64,000 bases of DNA from positions 48,209,547 through 48,273,546 of the forward strand of contig CM051024.1 in the NCBI GenBank assembly GCA_027627225.1, written 5' to 3'. A model generated the notes under the pieces. The model was not told the origin of the DNA. It made no database searches and saw only the letters and a list, made by a program, of their open reading frames with translations. The position numbers and the translations under genes are program-made. This document shows positions 1 through 11,472 of this stretch, piece by piece (the first letter of the stretch is position 1; the number at the start of each line of letters is the position of its first letter). Origin of the DNA: Congeria kusceri. Lineage: Eukaryota > Mollusca > Bivalvia > Myida > Dreissenidae.

Positions 1-425
1 GTATCTCAATGCATGCTCAAGTTATTGAGCAGAAACTGTTTATATATTTTTAGTCATAGTGACCTTGACTTTGACCCCACCCACCCCATATGCAATCCCA
101 AGCGAGGAATCGCTATGTGGTATCTATGTTTTAAGTTTCATTAAAATACCTCAATGCATGCTCAAGTTATTAAGCAGAAACTGTTTTTTTTCTAGTTTTA
201 GTAACAGTGACATTGACCTTGACCCCACCCACCCCATATGCAATCCCAAACGAGGTCTCGATATAAGGTATGTATGTGTTAAGTTAACGTTGACATTTAC
301 CCCACCCAACCCATATGCAATTCAAGCGAGGTCTCGCAATAAGATATCTATGTATTAAGTTTCATTACAATAGCTCGATTCTTTCTCGAGTTAGAAAGCG
401 GAAACAAAAAGTTGACGCCGCCACA
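1..425. repeat. satellite A, about 150-bp tandem unit
   Basis: Roughly three tandem copies of a unit of about 150 bp. Each contains ccccacccaccccatatg, caatcccaagcgaggtctcg, a tctatgtattaagtttcatt stretch, a tctcaatgc..ctcaagttattgag stretch and gtgaccttgac. The last copy ends in an agcggaaacaaaaagttga motif. The same unit recurs in the same orientation at 51180-52215. Open frames across it only reflect stop-poor repeat sequence and are not genes. Confidence 0.9.
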
Positions 426-1830
426 ACGCCTCTGACCTTGAATTGTGACCTTGACCTAGGACACAGGGACCTGGTTCATGCTCACGACACCCTGCCTCAC
501 CATGCTTGTTTTTTGAAAATCCATTCATGCTGGACAAAGGTATGCTCCGGACAAAGTGTTTAGGATTAATTTCTTAAATTTGACATTGAATTGTGACCTT
601 GACCTTGGACCTAGGAACCTGGGTCGTACCTGCGACATTCCGTCTCACCATGCTTGTCACTTCTGCCAGGTTATTTGAAAATCCATCCATGCTGGACAAA
701 GATATGCTCTGGACAAAGTGTTTAGGATTGACTTCTTAACTTAGACATTTGACCTTAAATTGTGACATTGACATTGGACCTAGAGACCAGGTTCTGACGC
801 GCGACACTCCGTTTCAACATGCTTGTCACTTCTGCTAAGTTATTTGAAAATCCATCCATACTGGACTAATTGTTAAGGATTGATTTCTTATATTTGACCT
901 TTGACTTTGAATTGTGTCCATGACCTTGGAAGCAGGGACCTGTTTCTTGCGCACGACACTCTGTCTCACCATGCTTGTCACTTATGCCAAGTTATTTGAA
1001 AATCCGAACCAATGCTCGACACAGATATGCTCCGGACAATGTGTTAAGGATTGATTTCTTAATTTGACATTTGACTTTGAAAAATTGTGACCTTGACCTT
1101 GGAATAGGGACGTGGTTCTTCCCGTGCTATTCCGTCTCACTATGATTGTCACATCTGCCAAGTTATTTGAAAATGTTCCGGACAAAGTGTTGATGATTGA
1201 TTTCTCAATTTAACTTTGACCTTGAATTGTGACCTTGACCTTGGACCTAGGGACCTGATTCTTGCAAGCGACACTTCGTCACACTATGCTTGTCACTTCT
1301 GTCTGGTTATTTGGAATCCATCCATGCTGGAGAAAAATATGCACCCGACAAAATGTTTAGGATTGATTTCTTAGATTTGACCTTGATCTGGAATTGTCAC
1401 CTTGACCTTGAACCTGGTTCTTGTGTTCGCTTCTGTCAATTTATTTCAAAATCCATCCATGCTGGGCAAACATATGCTCCGGACAGTGTTAAAGATTGAT
1501 TTCGTAAATTTGAACTTTGACCTTGAAATGTGATCTTGACCTAGGACCTACGGACCTGGTTCCTCCGCGCGACACTCCGTCCCACCATGCTTGTCACTCC
1601 TGCCAAGTGATTTGAAAATCCATGCTGAAAACAGTTATGCTCGGGACAAAGTGTTAAGGATTGATTTCTTAAATTTGACCTTTGACCTTAAATTGTGACC
1701 TTGACCTTGGACCTAGGGACCTGGTTCTGAGGCGCGACAATCCGTCTCATCATGCTTGTCACTTCTGCCAAGTTACTTGAAAATCCATTAAAGCTGGACA
1801 AAGATATGCTCCGGACAAAGTTTTTTCGCC
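426..1830. repeat. satellite B, about 169-bp tandem unit
   Basis: Seven to eight diverged copies of a unit of about 165-170 bp. Landmarks repeated in order are ggacaaagtgtttaggattg, tttgaccttgaattgtgacc, ttgaccttggacctaggg, cgacactccgtctcaccatg, cttgtcacttctgccaagtt and aatccatccatgctggac. The array follows directly on satellite A and shares its gaccttgac motif, so the two may belong to one composite repeat family. Small ORFs here are not coding. Confidence 0.9.
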
Positions 1831-1898
1831 GCCCACCCGCACGCCTGCCCGCCCGCCAGGGGCGTTCCCATAATATGTTCCGTTTTTCAAACGGGCGT
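1831..1898. repeat. terminal segment of the satellite composite
   Basis: A GC-rich stretch of ccgccc/cgcccgc words is followed by ggcgttcccataatatgttc and tttttcaaacgggcgtataa. A similar cgcccg-rich stretch ends the second array near 52200, so this is probably the shared end of the composite repeat. Confidence 0.5.
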
Positions 1899-1910
1899 AT
1901 AATAATAATA

Positions 1911-1948
<38 letters not shown>

Positions 1949-1963
1949 TAATAATAATAATAA
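1899..1963. repeat. (AAT)n microsatellite
   Basis: About 21 trinucleotide units with two interruptions. On the minus strand it produces a Tyr/Leu-rich open frame that is an artefact. Confidence 0.95.
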
Positions 1964-3118
1964 CCGTTTAAATATCCATTCCCATCGTTGCAGTTTTTAA
2001 CGCCATCTATGCATTGTATGACTCCAATGGTGGCATTTGATGTCCGACTAATAATCTTGCATGTAAATGTGGAGTTGGTTTCGATACGTAATTCGATATC
2101 CATCTCTTGCAACAAGGTTATAGCGCAATGAAGACGAATTGCATACGAGACTCCCACGGCTGTTTTAATAAAACAAAGCATATAATAAGCATCCTTAAGA
2201 GTACTGGGAATTGATCAATACAAACAAATCTACTAATCCTATATCAATTACGATATACAAACTGAATAGAAATGCTTGTACAGTTGTGACGACATCGGCC
2301 CTGTGTCTTTGCCTTTTTAATATTGTATGTTTCCGTTATAACATGCTGTTACTTTTAGTTTTTATGGTCAAATATTCCACATGAGTGAACACTTGACTGA
2401 GATTAGTCAGTCAGGCTGCCAGCCGCCGAGCGGTTAACATTGTAGAGAAATAAAAGGTACATCACTCTACAATGAAATGTTAAATTTTTAATTAACGTTT
2501 CGGACTCTCGTGATTGCTGCTGCTTGTTCATCCCATTACTGCAGGGTTGGAGTCTGGTGTTTCCCGGGTCGTTAACTGTTTTATCATTGAGGTTCCATAC
2601 CTGACAGGTCTAGTGCTAGACAGAACAATATCGTATATAAGAACAATTACCAAACCAGTCAGTTAGTAGCTATATTTTAATATTCAATGCAAGGATGGCA
2701 GATCATTGCTCAGCGTTGTAAATTCATGTTTGGATTTACAATGATTTTATGGTAATTTTTAATGTTCTTTACAATTTTGTTTAATAATTGGTTATATTCA
2801 ACGCCAAAGTACACTGGGAATAAAGATTTTATAAGCGTAAATATCTGTATGTACATCTGTTTGCCAATCAAGCTATAGCCACACATATTAAGAGCCGGTC
2901 AAGTAACATTTTTTCCATGTAAGAGATATTCAAAACAATCTTACTTATTGTAAGTAAAGCAATGCAGACCAAGAACACCTTTGCTGGAATCATTTCCTGA
3001 AACAAAGTGTAAAACATACTAATGCAACGTGTCTTAATCAGACATGTTGAATTGCTTCTTTACCAGAGACGGACTTTCGAAAATCGATGTGTGTATCTCA
3101 GGAAATTATTATTAATCA
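1964..3118. other. no recognisable gene
   Basis: AT-rich unique-looking DNA. I see no conserved protein frame, RNA gene or strong repeat. A 140-codon minus-strand frame overlapping the microsatellite has no recognisable domain. Confidence 0.6.
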
Positions 3119-3625
3119 TTCTGAAAAGTTTTCAGTTAATTTGGTATTTAACACTACCAAGAGGTGTGGAAAAGTTCTGAAATGTTGGCAGTTAATTTGG
3201 GGTTTATCACCATCACGCGATGTGGAAAAGTTCTGAAATGTTGGCAGTTAATTTGGGGTTTAACACCTCTATGCGATATGGAAAAGTTCTGAAATGTTTT
3301 CAGTTAATTTGGCGTTTAAAATCACCACGCGATGTGGAAAAGTTCTGAAATGTTGGCAATTAATTTGGGGTTTAACACCACCACGCGATGTCGAAATTTC
3401 TGAAATGTTGGCAGTTAATTTGGGGTTTAACACTACCACGCGATGTAGAAAAGTTCTGAAATGTTGGCAGTTAATTTGGGGTTTAACACCACCACGCGAT
3501 GTTGAAAAGTTCTGAAATGTGGGCAGTTAATTTGGGGTTGAACACTACTACGCGATGTGGAAAAGTTCTGAAATGTTTTCAGTTAATTTGAGATTTAACA
3601 CCACCACGCGATGTGGAAACGTTCG
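3119..3625. repeat. 56-bp tandem repeat, about nine copies
   Basis: The unit contains ggaaaagttctgaaatgt, tggcagttaatttggggttt and aacaccaccacgcgatgt, repeated with period about 56-57 bp and modest divergence. The period is not a multiple of three, and the short open frame at 3294-3515 simply runs through the repeat. Confidence 0.95.
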
Positions 3626-3889
3626 CATAAAACCCAAACGAGTCTTTCATGTCATAATTTTGTCGCCCATAAAGTACCTTCTTTAGAAGGAAGTGTTTTG
3701 AAGTGTTATATTAGAATCTCACAAATTGATTATACAACGATGTTTAAGTTGAATAAATATAAAGGCATTCTAATGATTTCTTGGGATTCTAGATTATGAG
3801 CATTGGTCAGAGGTGTTACTAATTTGCTTTAAAACCGTGGCATAACAAGCTCCAGAGTACTTAAAAACTCTGAATACGGTCTTGTGTCA

Positions 3890-4178
3890 GCTTTCGTGAA
3901 TACAGTATGGCTCAAGCGAAATACATATAATTTGCGATTCGTGGAGTTTGGATGATCACGTCAGAGCAAGTCGACTCGTAGTGAACCGACCGATGTACTT
4001 CGCGAAATACATTTATCGCCGCGTAATTACTCGGCATCACTCGGTAGCAAGCATCCGAGCGAACGCACGCGAAGTGACTCGCGTTATTTCGTGGCGGTTA
4101 TTAGATACTACTTCGTGAAACTCCGCGTAGATACGTCATGAATTACGCGAAAAAAATCCGACTTCGCGAATGCAAGTA
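3890..4178. repeat. CG-rich dispersed-repeat-like segment
   Basis: An island rich in acttcgcgaa, ttcgtgaa and cgcgtaattac words on both strands, unlike the AT-rich flanks. The repeated short inverted words suggest a decayed MITE. I found no clear end pair. Confidence 0.4.
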
Positions 4179-4180
4179 AA

Positions 4181-6162
4181 ACAAGAGGGCCATGATGGCC
4201 CCTAAGGGCTCACCTGAGTACTGGCAAAGACGAAGACCTTACTGTTGTGACAGGTTTGAAGAAATGTTATTTAAAGCATGTGTGTCATAATCGTCGTAAA
4301 ACATTTAACTAGCTGATTAACTGTCATAATTATTTAACTCCCCAGCTTACCCTTGCATATCAAAAACAAACAATAAAACTCATAAAAAGTAAGGTCTGGA
4401 CTTTCATGAAAAAATCTGAAGAATACATGCACAAATGCACCAATGGTTATAATGAGTCTCCTTGAGTTATTGCTTAGGCAGTGTGATGTGTTATCTCCTT
4501 CCGGTGGTGCTGCTACTTTTTATTTGCTTATGGTTCTCAGATCATGTTTCATGTTCTGGAACCTTTTAATTACTGGTAAGTCAATGGCAGAGTTAGGGCC
4601 AATGGAAAAACGGTACATTTTGATGTCTACTGCTCAGGGGAGAAACCAGGTAGGGCCAGCAGAATGACCGTAAATGTTTTTTTGTTGTTTTTTTTTCAAT
4701 AAAATGTTTGGTTATCCACATTAAATATGTCATTTACAATGTAATAATACTAATTTGAAATGATATTTTTTTTATCAATAACTCAGTATTTGGCAAATTT
4801 TGTTATTTGTACAGTAGTTAATCAGTCATGACAAATGCATTTATCGTGTGTACAAGTTGTGTGTTTGCAGACATGTCTAGAGGTGAGAAACTGTCTTATA
4901 TCTCATAACCCAAGGCATTGCTAACCAGATACGTCAGTTATGAAAAAAAGACGGTTACACTCAAAATGCTGTTAGTGTGCATATTATCCAACCAGTAGAA
5001 CATGATCGGAAAAGGCCCCATGCAATAGCAATCCTCATTCTAGTAATCTTCAAACGTTTGCAAATAGCCAGACAATGGAGCTGGTTTCCCATGCTTCAGT
5101 GATACATTTAATCCAAATTTGAATCTATAGCTGGCATTATGTTCGTTTTGACAATCAAAAGCTGACAATTTGTCTTAGTATTTATGATAATCAAACTGAA
5201 TAGCATGGACATAATCTGTATTTGCCACTTTATTTTCAGTGAATCTCTTTCAATATAATCAAACCTAACTGCAGCAGTTTTCTGTTCTACTTAGCAAGAA
5301 TTCACAATCCAGAAGTGCTTAAACATTCAAATAAGAGGCTTAACATACTGTGCATTAAAATAATACTCAGGAGTGGACAATTAGATCCAGTATGCTGTAA
5401 ACAGCCTCATTGAAGCATCTGAGTGTGTAGTCACTAACCACAGGCCACGTGCTTACACTGACCATTATCAAATTTCTAGTTATGGCTATTAATGTATTGC
5501 TCTGTGGATTGCTGCTTATGGTGGTGCACATAGATTTTCCAGGGAGACAACAGTTGTTCCAATTCACTTATCTCCCTCAGACCACACAGATTAATTCAGG
5601 AATATATATTTTGCTTGGGAAAAAAATGAATGTATGTGTTTTGCATTTTATAATCAAACTAGGGAAATAACTCCAGTATTTGTGTTCTGATCTGGTTATT
5701 ATTTAACTTGTCTGAGATATAATGTCAACGAATAATCCATGCAAGTTTTGTATAGACTGCATGCACAATAAACACTTTCTATCAACGCATTCCAATTTCG
5801 CTCTGTTTTAATAAGAAAGGGGCAATAACTCTGGTCATTCTAGTCTGAACTGACCCACATTTGACTATGTATGAGATCTTATGGTCCTTTATAAACTGTG
5901 CAAGTTCAGTTAACTTAAGTATCTATTCTGCACATGGTCCATTTTTGACATTTTTTAACACAAACAAGGGCCAATAACTCTAGTCCAATCTGGCCCACAG
6001 TCGACTGTAGCCAAGACTTTATAGTTATACACAAACTGTGCAAGTGTGGTCAAGAATTGGATGTAAAATGAAGTTTCTGTGTAGAAAAAAAATCAGCATT
6101 TTTCATATAAAATGGTTCCCTATACCAATAGCTCATCGAGCATTTCGTGCTCAGGTGAGTAA
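4181..6162 (+). repeat. dispersed repeat R1 with inverted ends
   Basis: It starts at acaagagggccatgatggcc, followed by gctcacctgagtactggcaa. It ends with ataccaatagctcatcgagc and gctcaggtgagt. The gctcacctgag/ctcaggtgagt pair (4208-4218 and 6149-6160) is an inverted terminal motif. The inside carries degenerate subrepeats with ataactc near c. 5820, 5970 and 6100, plus a longer unmatched centre at about 4330-5650 that may be an insertion. R2 and R3 are further copies. Confidence 0.75.
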
Positions 6163-7350
6163 ATAATTGTTTAACTAAAACTGTACATGTACTGTATATA
6201 CTGTACACACTTGCATCTCAATCACTGTAAGAAGCAATGTCTGCTTACTGGTAGGGCATCGTTTATATCTGACCCATCTCAGGCTCGGTCTGGTTTGCAT
6301 CATAAACTATTCATGAGGCTAATATTAAGAAAGGCCTATTCAGTTTCGACGTTCCACAGCCATGACTCACCATTGATGTAATTGGTGTAAAAATACATGC
6401 ACACTGTAACGTGATATTTTATCTACCTCTGTATTTGCATATCCGACTTGCACAATCTTACTAACAGGTAATTTATGATGGTTGATTCAACTCCGTTGAT
6501 ATGTTTATGCGTTTATATATACAATACAATTCCATTATTGGCCGAATGTAAAAACAAATACACAAAAATAGAACGCATCTCTTATATTATTTGACAATAA
6601 ACAAAACGACAACAATCATACTATCCTGAACGATTCATCTTCATTAAAGCTTTTAGTAAGTGTTCAAATGTCCATGTACTGATAAGAAAAATGAACATTC
6701 GAAGAGACACACAATATGATTAAAACTGTTTGAATTAATCAGAACATGTACACACACTCTACTACATATTGCAAGCACTTATATTTTATAAACATAGTTA
6801 ACATACAAATGTTTGGTAGTAAATACACATAGTACAACGTTTGTAGTATATTATTTATTATTTACAGAAGATTCTAACAGTTATGAACCATTATAGGGAT
6901 GCTTTACCATTTTGATGTCGATAACGTCCGCAGAGGACCGAAAAATGGTTTAAAGCCCGAGTGCTGCTTTAACGCAGTTTAAGGGCCTCTGCGGACATTA
7001 GCGACCGTAAAAACGTGTGTATTGTCGCTATAATAGCATAAAAACATACATGTAAAGTAATCACACCAAAACAAATGGGTAATTTACTATAAAATCGTAT
7101 TTTTTATAAGCATGATATGTATACTATTTACTACATACATATACATGCACGCTGAAATCCATGTAAAATCAATTTTCAAAATTCGACTCGAGGTAAACAC
7201 TGAAACAAAATGGTGCCAAACTAGTGCGATTCTAGCTCGGCTAAACGGCCCTGGTAATAACAAAATAAACATTATAAACAAACAGGTGCGCGATTTTTGG
7301 CTACTCTATCGTGTACTTTTGAAGTACGAACTTTCAAGCGTTTAATAAAG
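6163..7350. other. no recognisable gene; one hairpin
   Basis: AT-rich sequence. The only structure seen is an inverted repeat at about 6925-6997 with arms gtccgcagagg and cctctgcggac around a GC-rich loop, possibly a small MITE. The frames at 7087-7345 show no known domain. Confidence 0.55.
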
Positions 7351-10300
7351 GAATATTTTTTTTTTTTTTTTTTTTTGGTTTGTAACCTTTATTTCCATCA
7401 TAGTTTGTAAAATATACATTGTATGCAAGTCATACAGAGTACAAAGCACATTATATGCAAGTCATGCAGCGTCAAAAACATTATATGCAAGCAGCGTATA
7501 AAATATACATATAGAACGTACAAATATTATACGAATGTTGGTCCAGTTTCAGAAACAACATGAAATTGTGAATGCCCATATTCTTTATAAATTCTTTTTT
7601 TCAATGCGCAGATTTACGGTATAAAAACAAATTAAAGTTACATTTGTTTTATAGTTATCTACATTTCTTTAACCAAGTCCCTATAGGCTTTGTTCACAAA
7701 AATTACTTATTAGTGACCATCCTTTTGCTTCAATTTCCGAGAGTTTATAGCTAGTATTAATTGAACAATAAAATTCTAAGCTATTTGTGAGGCCTTTAAA
7801 ACTTGGTGTAATGTTATTTCTTCTGCATGTAAAAATATATCTCTTAATCTCTAGACATAGAAGGGTAAGATCCTTAGTTGCAATTGAAGAACCACCTAAT
7901 ACAAAAGTTTGGCAGTCTATTTCTGTCGTATTAAATAAAGTTCTATTATTTGCAAGGATTTCGTTTACTTTTTTAATTAGATCTTTTGTTTTTTCACAGT
8001 TCCAGAAAAGATGCATAACAGTTTCTTCGCTTTGTTGGCAGAAGCTACATAGATTATTATTGACTATTTTCATTTTGTATAATAAGGAATTTGTACCTAA
8101 AATAGTGTAGATAATTCTAACTTGAAACCATTGTAAGTAACTATCTCTTGTTATGTTAAATAGTGTTTTAAAAATACATTTCCAGTCTTCGTCCGAGAGA
8201 GTAAATACGTCCCATTTTGTTTTGTATAAAGTTGTTTTAACATTTTGATTAAAACAATTATAAATAAACCTATCTTTACTTTCGTAGCAAATAATATATT
8301 TCGCGTAACACGATAGAGATGGACCAAACGTGAGGTGGTCGTTTTTGTTAAAATGTATATTCATTTTATTAATAAACGTTTTTACTGATTTTATAAGACC
8401 TTCGTAATTCATAAAATTCATGCATGTTCCCGTAATAGTTTCTATCTGTTTTTTCGTTAAGAAAGTGTTAGAATCAATAAGTATATCTCTCACAAATCGT
8501 ATTCCTTTCTCGTAAAGTGATTTGAAAAAAATAGGTTCCTTACCAATTTTAAAATTTGTGTTATAAAATAGAGGCATATTTAGAATATCGTCCATATGAT
8601 AAATGTTTAACACATCAAGCAACTGTTCATAGTTTGTAAAAACCTCTAACCAAAAATCATTGTTTATTTTTTTCTTGACATTGGAAATGTATAGTTTTCC
8701 GGTATTAAAAAATTTGCCTATGTCGAACATAGATCTTACAAGTATTGCGCAATTACTATCGCAACATGTATACAATTTTCGTATCCAAGAAAGTTTGATT
8801 TTTTTACAATATGCATAGATATCTATCATTTGCAAACCACCTTTCTCATAGCTTTGAGTAATTGTAGAACTTCTTATTTTATACGGTGCATCTTCCCAAA
8901 CAAAATCCATCAATAATTTGTTCAATTTATCAAGAATATCTGTCTTTGGTGTAGGTAAAGCAAACAAACAATGAGTGAATAATGGTATTAAAAGTGATTT
9001 TATGACAGTTATTCTACCAATTGGTGTAAGTTTTCTCTTTTTCCAGTTGTTAATAATATTATTCGCTTTAATAAATTTATCAGAAAAATTTAAATCGATC
9101 ATACTTTTGAGGTCAACATCAAACATGATTCCTAATAATTTAAATCTAGTGGTTCCCCATGTAAGTTTGTATTTTGTTTTTATAGCTCTAGTACTATATT
9201 TTAAAGATCCGATCCATATAACGTTAGTTTTATCAAAATTCACTTTAAGACCTGAAAACAATGCAAAGTCGTCGAGCATTTCAAGCGTCGAATTTAAAGA
9301 ATTTTCTGAACCATCCAGTAGCAGAGAAGTGTCATCCGCAAATTGAGAAATCTTGTATTCAACGCCATTTATTAGTATACCCTTTATATTTTTACAACAT
9401 TTAATCTTAATTGCTAATACTTCTGCACATAATATAAATATATACGGTGAAATGGGGTCTCCCTGTCTACAACCGCGGCCTATTGAGAAGCTGTCAGATA
9501 AGAAGCCATTCAACTGAACTGATGTTTGAGTGTTTTTGAGAAAAATGTTAATCCAACGTTTAAAACTTGGCCCGAAATTAAATAAATTAAGTGTTTGTTC
9601 AATGCAGTTAAAAGATAAAGTATCGAAAGCCTTCTCGAAGTCAATCAACATAATTAACCCAGGAATTTTGTTTTGTTCTGTATAATTCAGTATGTCATAT
9701 AGCAGACGTGTGTTTTCTCCTATAAACCGCCCTGAGACAAAACCCGTTTGATCCCTTGAAATAAGACTGGTTAAGTGTGGTTTTATTCTATTTGCTATTG
9801 AGCCAGATGCTATTTTATAGACTGTATTTAGCAGTGTTATAGGTCTCCAGTTTTTAAGGAAATGTCTCGGCTTGTTTTCTTTTGGAATACAGGTAATAAT
9901 ACCCTGTTTTTGAGTTATAGAAAAGTTATTATTAATGTACGCAAAATTTATACTTCTTAAAACAAAATGTCCAATTTTATTCCAGAAAACTTTAAAGAAA
10001 TTTGTAGAGAAGCCATCTGACCCAGAACTTTTATCATTTTCCATATTTTTGAGAGTTCTAGTTATTTCTTCAAATTTTAATAATCCTTCAATTTCGATTA
10101 ATTGGGAGACATTTAATTTATTTACATGAATGTTTTGCAAGTCATTAAGTGTGAAGTCAGATGAGACCTCAACTTTTTGATACAATTTTTTATAGAATTC
10201 TGCCGTTTCCTTTAAAATATCATTTTGATTGTTAATAACCGTGCCATCGTCTTTTTGAATAAATGGTATATTTTTGTTTGTATAATGTTGCTTTTCTAAA

Positions 10301-11472
10301 GAGCAAAAATAACTGGTTGTTTTCTCTCCTTGTTCTATCCACTGGCCTTTCGACCTTATGATGTGACCTTTTAGTTTTGTGTTTCTAATATTATCAAGCT
10401 CTATATTTAACTGTACAAGAGTTTCTTTGTTAGATTCGTTTAGATTTTGTTCAATTTCTTCAATTTCCTTTAGTAATCTTTGCTCGTTTGAAATACTTAA
10501 TTTGTTTCTATAACTTGCATAAGCAATAGTTTTTCCTCTTATTTCCATTAATAAAGTTTCTAAAAAGAGTTGGTCATTTATTGTAAACAAAAGCTCACTG
10601 CTACATATATTGTGAATATTTTCTAAATTGTAGATTGGCAAGCAATATTGTAATTTAATTTCTTCAATTTTATTATTTATACAATTTAAGTATTCAATGT
10701 CGTGTAAAAGAGAATTATTAAATTTCCACAACCCTTTCGCGTGCTCAATTTTGTTGAATTCGAATGAAATATCTATAATTGAGTGATCTGATTTAATACT
10801 AGGTTTTATATTGGATGATTTTAAGAAGTTACCCATATTTTGGGTAGTCAACAAAAAATCTAATCTTGCTTGTTGTAGAGGATTGGTACGCCTCCATGTG
10901 TATCTAATTTTATCTTCATGCAATGCCCTAAAAGTATCAATTAAATTTCTCTTTGCAATTTCTTGTAGAATAATATTTCTTGCATTTATATTATAGTTGT
11001 TGGATTTATAATTACTATAATCTAATTTGTTATCAAGGACAAGGTTAAAATCACCACAAATTACGTAATCCTCATTTCTAAAATCATCAATAGTATTAAA
11101 CACATCCTTATAAAATTGTGGATTATCTCAATTAGGGCCATAGACGGTAATTAATGAGAAGTACATTTCCGCATATGTAATATCTAATGCCAACAAGTTA
11201 CCAATAATATCTTTTTTAATGTTATGAACTTTTACATCAATGTTATTTTTTACTAATATTGCACATCCTCTCGCATTTGATTTCCCATAACTTATATAGC
11301 ATTGCCCACCCCAAGAAGAATACACCTCCTTTTCCAGTTCTTGTGGCCAATGTACATCTTGTAAACAAAATACATTAGAATCAGTTTCTCTCAAAAAATT
11401 TAAAACATCAGTTCTCTTATTTTTACAGTATAGGCCTCGGCAGTTAAGAGATGCAATCTTTATAGATGTCAT
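7351..11472 (-). mobile_element. L1-like non-LTR retrotransposon (LINE), 5' incomplete
   Basis: A minus-strand LINE whose poly(A) end is the T run at about 7351-7376. The 3' UTR (7377-7680) contains short repeats such as ttatatgcaag. The large ORF2 occupies 7681-11472. No ORF1 is recognisable upstream, where there are only AT-rich sequence and a TA run at 11689-11712, so the copy is probably 5' truncated or its ORF1 has decayed. Left flank aaaggaatat and right flank aaaggatatt (about 11855) are similar, but I do not accept them as a target-site duplication. Confidence 0.9.
7681..11472 (-). pseudogene. LINE ORF2: endonuclease-reverse transcriptase with one nonsense codon
   Basis: The reading frame is 1263 codons from ATG at 11472 and is interrupted only by TGA at 11128-11130. 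An apurinic-type endonuclease fills the N-terminus: SLNCRGL, LQDVHW (Asp where many families have Glu), VYGPN just before the stop, GDFN near residue 140 and SDHS near 226. The reverse transcriptase follows, with NWRPITLLN, IDFEKAFD, GCRQGDPISP and the catalytic FADD at 9331-9342. A C-x2-C..H-x4-C zinc motif lies near residues 1141-1160. The product would nick and reverse-transcribe at a genomic target. The C-terminal zinc motif and domain order fit L1/Tx1-like elements, but the clade is an inference. The upstream part alone (11128-11472) is the severed endonuclease start. Confidence 0.9.

Noticed and set aside
1759..2181. 140-codon minus-strand frame
   Set aside because: It crosses the AAT microsatellite and satellite end; the Tyr/Leu run is low complexity and no domain is seen.
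3294..3515. 73-codon frame in the 56-bp repeat
   Set aside because: Tandem repeat with a non-triplet period; the frame is accidental.
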